Source: Cryptomeria japonica
Taxonomy: Eukaryota; Streptophyta; Pinopsida; Cupressales; Cupressaceae
Direction of reading: 5' to 3'
NCBI RefSeq assembly: GCF_030272615.1
Contig: NC_081412.1
Location: 692,054,083-692,118,082 of the forward strand
DNA: 64,000 nt
The notes under the pieces: model-generated
Database searches by the model: none
What the model was told of the DNA's origin: nothing
Seen by the model: only the letters and a program-made list of their open reading frames with translations
Position numbers and translations under genes: made by a program
Part shown: positions 58,073 to 64,000 of the stretch, piece by piece
Layout of the letters: each line of letters begins with the position of its first letter
Numbering within the stretch: the first letter of the stretch is position 1

Positions 58073-58614
58073 ACATCTTTTCTACTACCACTAGTGCATA
58101 CATGGTACTTATTACTTGTAAGCGCGTACGGGGTACTGAGCCCATTATTCGCTACCCTGCGATAACATTTTTTAGGCTTAGGAGCACATACACACTACTT
58201 ATCAATCCAGAATGGGAAAAAAGAATACCATTGGGCTTGCCAACATTTTATGGACTAACAACGCATACGCGGTTATTAATGTAGTGCATACACGGTACAT
58301 AGACATAGTTTTAGTTACCCAAGAGGCTCAACGGCCTCAAAAGAAGTTTTTGAGGTCATTGAAGGCCCCACTGGAACTGTGTCTGCACTTCTATCACTGT
58401 TTTATACATAGAAGTAAGTGAATTTTTTGTTTTGCATGATTTCAAATGATTGAATTGTTGTTCTTATTAGTTTTGTCAATAGTATTGTGATTGTTTAATA
58501 GTTTGATTCCACAAAATAGTGATAAGATGCATATTTATGGTTATTTGTTTGTTTATAAACTTTTGTTTACATATATATGTAATATGATTCTATTTAGGAC
58601 AACCGATATCAACC
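58073..58614. other. Leader sequence before the transposase gene, with repeat words
   Basis: Holds variants of CGTACGGGGTACT and CATACACGGTAC (58122-58310) related to those at 55960-56035, and a 43-bp block (GTGTCTGCACTTCTATC ... AGAAGTAAGTGAATT, 58379-58421) that also occurs at 56489-56521 without a 16-bp insert. This suggests that the whole 55.96-58.44 kb zone is part of the same DNA element or a local duplication. No gene recognised. Confidence 0.45.
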
Positions 58615-61519
58615 ATGGGAAAGAAAAAGCGAGGAACGATGGAACAAAGAGAGGCTCAAAAGGAAAGACAAAGGCAGCATATGAAGAAATTGTGTGGCAT
58701 AAGAATAATGGGAGAAGAAGGTATGTCATCCTCAACATCTCAATTTGATTTACCAAATGAATATAATGAACCTAATGCAATTGAAGAAGAGACATTTGAT
58801 TTATCGTATGAACCCTAATGCAATTGAAGAAGATACCACATTGAATAATCAATTAAATGATGAACATATTACACCTTCTCTACTTGATGAATTGAATGTA
58901 CATAATGCACCAATGTTAACACCTCCAAGAATCATTTGTAGGAAACCAAAGTATCTAATTGACATTGACGAGAATATATTCAATCCAATGCCCAATAAAA
59001 TGAATGAACGAAATTGTAGGCAAATGGTTAAAAGAATATGGCAAAACTATTTTGAAAACTTAAATCAAACCGCAAGATGTCAATTAATTGTTCAAATGAT
59101 TAAAAATTTGAATTTTAGAGAGACAATGAAAATTTTAGGCCTAAGATCATTTGAAAGTAACATTGAAAGAACTATTGTGAGAAATCTATTTGGTGCATAT
59201 CAAGCTATTGGTTCAAAATCATGTACTAAAGATTCTAATGCTACTCGATGTGTCATTACATCAAACATAATGAGCAAGAAAATAAAAAAAGATCGTTTGA
59301 TAAGAAAAACAAGTAAGTCATTAAACGTTAGTAGAACAACATTAAGTAAAGCATTAAAGAGGCAGGAAAAAATAGAGGAACCTAACAATAATTCTCTTTG
59401 GGCATTCTTGGGTAGACTACCACACAAAGACAAGGTTGTTGTTGATGCACTAAAAACATTAATTAATTTTTTTTGGCATGACAACACAAGAGTTTTACCC
59501 AACCAAAGAGATGTTGTTAGAAGGAAAATTGGGTCTACAAATCATGAGCCACATGCCAAACACTATTTGGATATGACTCAAACTAAATTTTATGAAAGAT
59601 TCCTTCAAAAGTTTCCTCAAATAAGAATTTCTCAAAGATTTTTTGAAATGGCAAAACCTTTTTATATTAAGATTAATCATGTATGCACCATGTGTTTTTG
59701 TAGGATGCATATTGAATTTTACATGCATTATGATATTTTTCATCATATTTGTTCTACTTTGCACACTAACGATGTTTTGTAGGAATGTAATATACAAGCA
59801 CCTCCTAAGTCGGTAAGAGAATTTATTTCAAGTGTGCTATGTAATAGACATGATGGTTGCATTTATTATAAGATGCCTTGTTTGGAAGGTTCTTGTTCTA
59901 TATGTGGTTGTTTACAACGTTTACCAAGATGCGTACATTTGGAGAGAACACATGAAATTGGTACGAAACTAGTTTCTTTCAGAAAATACAAGACAGTCTC
60001 ATATGGAGTTAAAGATGGAAAAGATTTGAAGAGATGCGAGCTAGTGAAAAATGATATATGTGTAGCTCAATTTATGAAAATGTTTCAAGAGAAATTAGTT
60101 TATAAGTACAAAATGAATACACATAGAGCTTGATGGTTAGATGAGCAATTCAAGTTATGTAAGGACACATTTCCTCTTGGCACCATTGTCTCTATCATTG
60201 ATTTTGCTGAAAATTATACACTACAACCTCAAAATGAAGTGCAATTCATTTTTTATCACTCTACACAAGTTTCTATTTTTGTACACATAGCATTCATACA
60301 TGCAGATGATAGCACAGAGGAGGATAAAAAGGTTGTAAGAGAGTATCACTTCTACATAAGTGATGATCGTACTCATTCATTGGAGTTTGTACAAGGATGC
60401 TTTAAAGTTTTCTATGATAGTTTAAGGGAAAGGAACATATGATACAACCGACACTTAATATGGTCAAATAATTGCACCGCACAATTCAAGAATGCAAGGA
60501 TGCATATGATGAGCGGTGTACAACATTTTTGGAATTTCATTGAGGTTGGATATGGTAAGGGAGAGCACGATAGTGCAAGAGCATGTGTGAAAAGAGCCCT
60601 AGCTAGGGAATAATTGAAGTACGGAGGTGGTGTTGAGTTGATAGATGCAGAAACAATTGTGCGATGGTGTAAGTCTATGATGGGTCCAGGTAATCCAGGT
60701 ATGTCAATGGTTCATAGATATTTTTGGTTGATCACTGAATCTAACATTAAAAACTATCTAGATTGTTGTACACTTGCAAGATCAAGTGACATGCACTCAT
60801 TTATGAGTTCAAATTCAAGTTCACTGGTAATTTATACGAGACAGATGGTATGTTTTTGCTCTTCATGCATGTATTGTTTGTGGGAAGAATGTGAATCACA
60901 AGAGTGGGTTGACAAATGGTCTTGTAGACCGTTGGTTCCATTGATTCATATCAAATTCCCAAAGCACTACAATTGAGCCAGATGGAGACATCAGTGGATT
61001 TTAACCATGTATCCAACCTAGTGGATTCAGATGATTTTTTGAGTTAATTTTTTATAAGTATTCTTTTTGGTTCATTTTGTTGTACATCATACTTTATTTT
61101 TTATATTAATTAACACTTTATAAAATGCAGGTCATGTGTATGCAGTTGTTGCAGAAGAGAACAATTAAGAAGGAACATATTACTATTTGTGTCATTGTGT
61201 TGAGCCAAAAAAAAAATTGACAACCACAATCATTGACGGAGAGGGTATTAAGTACCCAATAGGGTCTATTGTCGTGACAAGAACATGGCTTCGGAGATAC
61301 CCTATCAAGAATTTTGATGTTTGGTTGTTCGAGGACTTTGAAACACACAAACATATTCTTCATTTCTCTAACCTTGTTGTTGCAACAAATATTCATTTGA
61401 TTAAGTATTGTGGTAGACCTCATAACAAGATTTTATGGAAAGTTCATGAATCTGACCACGAGGCAATACTTGACACAATACGGGTTAGAGCCGATCCTGA
61501 AGGCTCACTTGATTGATTC
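58615..61519 (+). pseudogene. DDE-type DNA transposase-like gene, broken
   Basis: Roughly 900 codons in pieces. The start is MGKKKRGTMEQREAQKERQR (ATG 58615) with a frameshift near 58805. The main ORF (58745-59782) carries basic helix-turn-helix-like regions (SLNVSRTTLSKALKRQEK) and a Cys/His segment; TAG ends it at 59780. The trace continues with GSCSICGCLQRLPRCVHL, then the probable catalytic core: DFAENYTLQPQNEVQ (60200), YISDDRTHSLEFVQ (60356) and WSNNCTAQFKNAR (60459; Asn where Asp is expected). GYGKGEHDSARACVKRAL (about 60550-60600) follows, and a C-terminal part (61187-61516) has PIGSIVVTRTWLRRYP and AILDTIRVRADPEGSLD. Stops lie at 60131, 60439 and 60611. I recognise the DFAENY...GKGEHD pattern from transposon proteins but cannot fix the superfamily. 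Confidence 0.75.
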
Positions 61520-61690
61520 TATGGTTCAGAGTAGAATGATTTTGATAATTTTGTATAAATCGTCGACGAATTATTCTATATTCATTTTTTGTATATATAA
61601 ATGCCCATGGGCTAATTTTTACATGTTTAGGTGTATAATTTTGTATATTAAATGGCAATGAGCTGATTTGTACATATGTACATACCAAAT
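61520..61690. other. 3' flank of the transposase gene
   Basis: AT-rich sequence with ATGCCCATGGGCTAATTTT and AATGGCAATGAGCTGATTTG words that lead into the tandem repeat to the right. No terminal inverted repeat identified. Confidence 0.45.
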
Positions 61691-61920
61691 TTTGTATATT
61701 AAAATGGCGATGAGCTGAATTGCACATATTGTAATGCCAAATTTTGTATAAAAGCCCATGAGCTGATTTGTATATTAAAATGGCGATGAGTTTAATCGCA
61801 CATATTGTAATGCCAAATTTTGTATAAAAGCCCATGAGATGATTTTTAAGACATTTTTTTGTATAATCAAATAGCCAAGAGCTGATTTGACCATATTTAA
61901 AGGCAAATTTTTGAATAATA
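61690..61920 (+). repeat. 75-bp tandem repeat (about two full copies plus degenerate flanks)
   Basis: TATTAAAATGGCGATGAG, GCACATATTGTAATGCC, AAATTTTGTATAAAAGCC and CATGAGCTGATTT occur in that order starting at 61696 and again at 61771. Partial units extend left to about 61600 and right to 61920. The sub-word GAGCTGATTTG repeats at a shorter spacing. Confidence 0.85.
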
Positions 61921-62154
61921 TGTGACAATGTTTTGTGACTATTTTGTGTGTCAATGTTTTGTGACTATGTTTTGAGTATATGTGATGTGTCCCTGGTCAA
62001 TCATGAGCATTCTTGATTCTTGTATAATCATGGAAATTATTTCAGTCATTATTGGGTCATAGGGGTCATAGATTCAGACTAGATACAATTTGAGCAAAAA
62101 TTGTCAAAAAAATTGTCAAAAAAGTTGTCAAGCAAGTTCTACATTGCATTGGTA
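61921..62154. other. Spacer before the satellite
   Basis: Contains TGTGACAATGTTTTGTGACTATTTTG repeated once in shortened form, and a triple AAAAATTGTCA word (62097-62130) that looks like the end of the satellite unit. No gene. Confidence 0.5.
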
Positions 62155-63741
62155 GGGTATGACTCTCGACGTTCCGGTGCTTTGGGATGCATGATAGGGG
62201 CATGCCTAGTGTAAAACTACCCACCCAGACAATGGAATGAATCAATTCTAGCCAATGATAAGGGCATGCTCGTGACATCGGTTTGTGCACACAACGGACC
62301 GAATCAATTCTAGCCAATCCTACAACTTTGCATTGCATGCAATTGACGGTTTTTGCAGTAGGCAAAAAAAATGCTACCAATTGAAAATGGCTCCAAGTCA
62401 TCAAAAATTGAGATAGGCCATTGTAGAGGAGGCTCACACAACCCCACCATTTCAAACGGATTGACCATATGTGTCCTAGATTGGAAGAAATAGTTCATCA
62501 AATTTTGACAATATTTTGGACTCATGGCACTTGAGAGATCGCCCCGGTACGGTATGACTCTCGACGTTCTGGCACTTTGGGATGCATGAAAAGAGAATGC
62601 CTAGCATAAAACTTCCCACCCAGATGCACTTGTGACTTTAGATTATGCACACGACGAACCAAATCAATTCTAGCCAATCTTGCAACTTTGCATTGCATGC
62701 AACTAATAGTTTTTGAAGTAGGTGAAAAAATGCTACCAATTGAAAATGGCTCTGAGTCATAAAAAACTAAGATAGGCCATTTTAGAGGAGCCTCATGTGA
62801 CCCCATGAGTTTAAACAGATTGAACATATGTGTCCTGGATTGGAAGAGACAGTCCGTCAAATTTTGACAATTTTTTTGGACTCATGGCACTTGAAATATC
62901 GCCCCAGTACGATATGACTCTCAAAATTTCAGTGCTTTGGGATGCACAACAAGGGCATTCCTAGTGTAACCCTACCACCCAGATGTTCTCATGATGTCGG
63001 ATTGTGCACATGACGAACCGAATCAATTCTAGCCAATCTGGCAACTTTGCATTGCATGCAACTGACGATTTTTGCAGCAGGTGAAAAAATGCTACCAATT
63101 GAAAATGGCTTCGACTCATCAAAAAATGAGATAGGCCATTGTAGAGGAGCCTCACGTGACCCCATGGGTTCAAACGGATCAACCATATGTGTCTTGGATT
63201 TGAAGAAACTGTCCATCAAATTTTGACAATTTTTTGGACTTAGGGCACTTGAGAGATCGCCCCGGTACGGTATGACTCTCGATGTTTCGGTGCTTTGGGA
63301 TGCACAAAATGCACATACCTAGTGTAAAACTACCCACCCAGGCACTCTCATGATGTCTATTTGTGCACACGATGAACCGAATCAATTCTATCCAATCTTG
63401 CAACTTTGCATTGCATGCAACTAACGATTTTTGCAGCAGGCAAAAAAATGCAACTAATTGAAAATGGCTTTGACTCATCAAAACCAAGATAGGCCATTGT
63501 AGAGGAGCCTCACATGACCCACGGGTTCAAACGGATTGACCATATGTGTCCTAGATTTGAAGAAACAGTCTATCAAATTTTGATAATTTTTTGGACTGAG
63601 GGCACTTCAGAGATCACACCGGTATGGTATGACTCTCGACGTTCTGGCACTTTGGGATGCATGATAGGGGCATACCTAGCATAAACCTGCCCACCTGGAC
63701 ATGCTCGTGATGTCGGTTTGTGCACATGACGAACAAAATTT
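62155..63741. repeat. Satellite-like tandem array, ~358-bp unit, 4.4 copies
   Basis: TATGACTCTCGACGTT and its variants mark unit starts at 62158, 62553, 62913, 63271 and 63628, giving periods of 395, 360, 358 and 357 bp. Each unit contains GCTTTGGGATGCA, ACCGAATCAATTCTAGCC, CAACTTTGCATTGCATGCAA, ATGCTACCAATTGAAAATGG and GATAGGCCATTGTAGAGGAG in order. The first unit is longer because a ~35-bp segment with AATCAATTCTAGCCAATG is duplicated. The last unit stops at GACGAACAAAATTTG. GC content is visibly higher than the flanks. Minus-strand open frames in each unit are a by-product of the repeat. Confidence 0.95.
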
Positions 63742-64000
63742 GACCATTGCGAGCGTGAGGATGCTCTCGCACCAAACACATATTGTTGTTTATATTCATA
63801 TTGTTGATTACATATGCAAATATTCATTTAAATTTATAAAAGGGCAGGGACAAAATATAGAGAATACATAATAATGAACTTAATACAAGGAGTTTTGTAG
63901 GGTTAATTCAATATTTTAGAAATTTTATCAAATCATATTCCATGATTGCAATATTTTATATCATATATTTTTGTTGTTTATATTCATATTGTTGATTACA
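63742..64000. repeat. AT-rich end with a 30-bp direct repeat 188 bp apart
   Basis: TTGTTGTTTATATTCATATTG followed by TTGATTACA occurs at 63783-63812 and again at 63971-64000, where the window ends. This may be the start of another tandem array or a pair of element ends; the sequence beyond the window is needed to tell. Confidence 0.8.

Noticed and set aside
56236-58284. Long ORFs of up to 242 codons through the CT tracts
   Set aside because: They encode only Ser-Leu-Pro or Glu-Arg repeats caused by the microsatellite; no gene is supported.
59681-59782. A possible 100-bp intron in the transposase gene (GTATGC ... TTTTGTAG) that would remove the stop at 59780
   Set aside because: The enclosed codons (Cys-rich CTMCFCRMHIEF followed by an aromatic-rich stretch) look like conserved protein sequence that leads in frame to the part after the stop, so a nonsense mutation is more likely than an intron.
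61045-61131. A possible intron ending in AAAATGCAG before the transposase C-terminus
   Set aside because: The acceptor and the resumed frame (HVYAVVAEENN) look good, but the donor is ambiguous and the copy is a pseudogene, so I did not annotate it as an intron.
62066-63827. Satellite ORFs as a repeat-protein gene
   Set aside because: The unit length is not a multiple of three, frames change from unit to unit, and no start or promoter context is consistent.
1-64000. Host protein-coding or tRNA genes
   Set aside because: No multi-exon gene structure, conserved cellular domain or cloverleaf-type tRNA was found; all recognisable proteins are transposon-derived.

Overview
This window is intergenic plant DNA made almost entirely of transposable elements. 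I see no convincing host gene, tRNA, rRNA or CRISPR array. The evidence for a plant is the set of Ty1/copia LTR elements whose primer-binding sites match the 3' end of initiator-Met tRNA (TGGTATCAGAGC class), a plant L1-type LINE with a C-terminal RNase H, and a 340-bp TRIM. The AT-rich, repeat-saturated texture and the depth of old nested insertions fit a very large genome. A gymnosperm is my guess, but that is inference only.

Layout. 1-2571: 5' end of a minus-strand copia element (gag/protease start plus a 1.45-kb LTR). 2572-5341: unidentified T/G-rich internal sequence ending in a probable LTR. 5342-8309: no recognisable content. 8310-11117: decayed LINE (RT, zinc-binding RT-associated region, RNase H). 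11118-16029: AT-rich sequence with small repeats. 16030-51223: one 35-kb stack of nested LTR elements. 51224-55960: AT-rich sequence with two RNase H relics. 55960-58440: repeat-dense zone (AT repeats, pyrimidine tracts, palindrome cluster). 58615-61519: broken DDE-type DNA transposase gene. 61690-63741: tandem repeats, including a ~358-bp satellite. The window ends in a 188-bp-spaced direct repeat.

The nest can be unpacked exactly because each insertion has 5-bp target-site duplications. Element A (16030-51223, +; GAGAT/GAGTT) received element E (21575-49456, -; CAAAT). E's second ORF received element F (38803-46785, -; TTTTG). E's 3' LTR received element B (21664-34925, -; CATAT). B's 5' LTR received element C (28205-34828, +; GAACA). 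A's 3' LTR also holds a TRIM (about 50354-50693).

The most interesting point is that A, C, E and F are four different LTR lineages sharing one unusual gene plan with no polymerase. ORF1 is a gag-like coiled-coil protein with four or five CCHC zinc knuckles (371-372 codons in C and E). ORF2 is a 1,000-1,130-codon protein that I do not recognise. B is the only stacked element with protease, integrase, RT and RNase H, and it lacks ORF2. B and the pol-less elements share the same PBS class, the same polypurine-tract context and the same LTR core motif. This suggests a family of non-autonomous retroelements moved in trans by B-like (Sirevirus-like) copia enzymes while keeping two genes of their own. 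All copies here carry stops or frameshifts.
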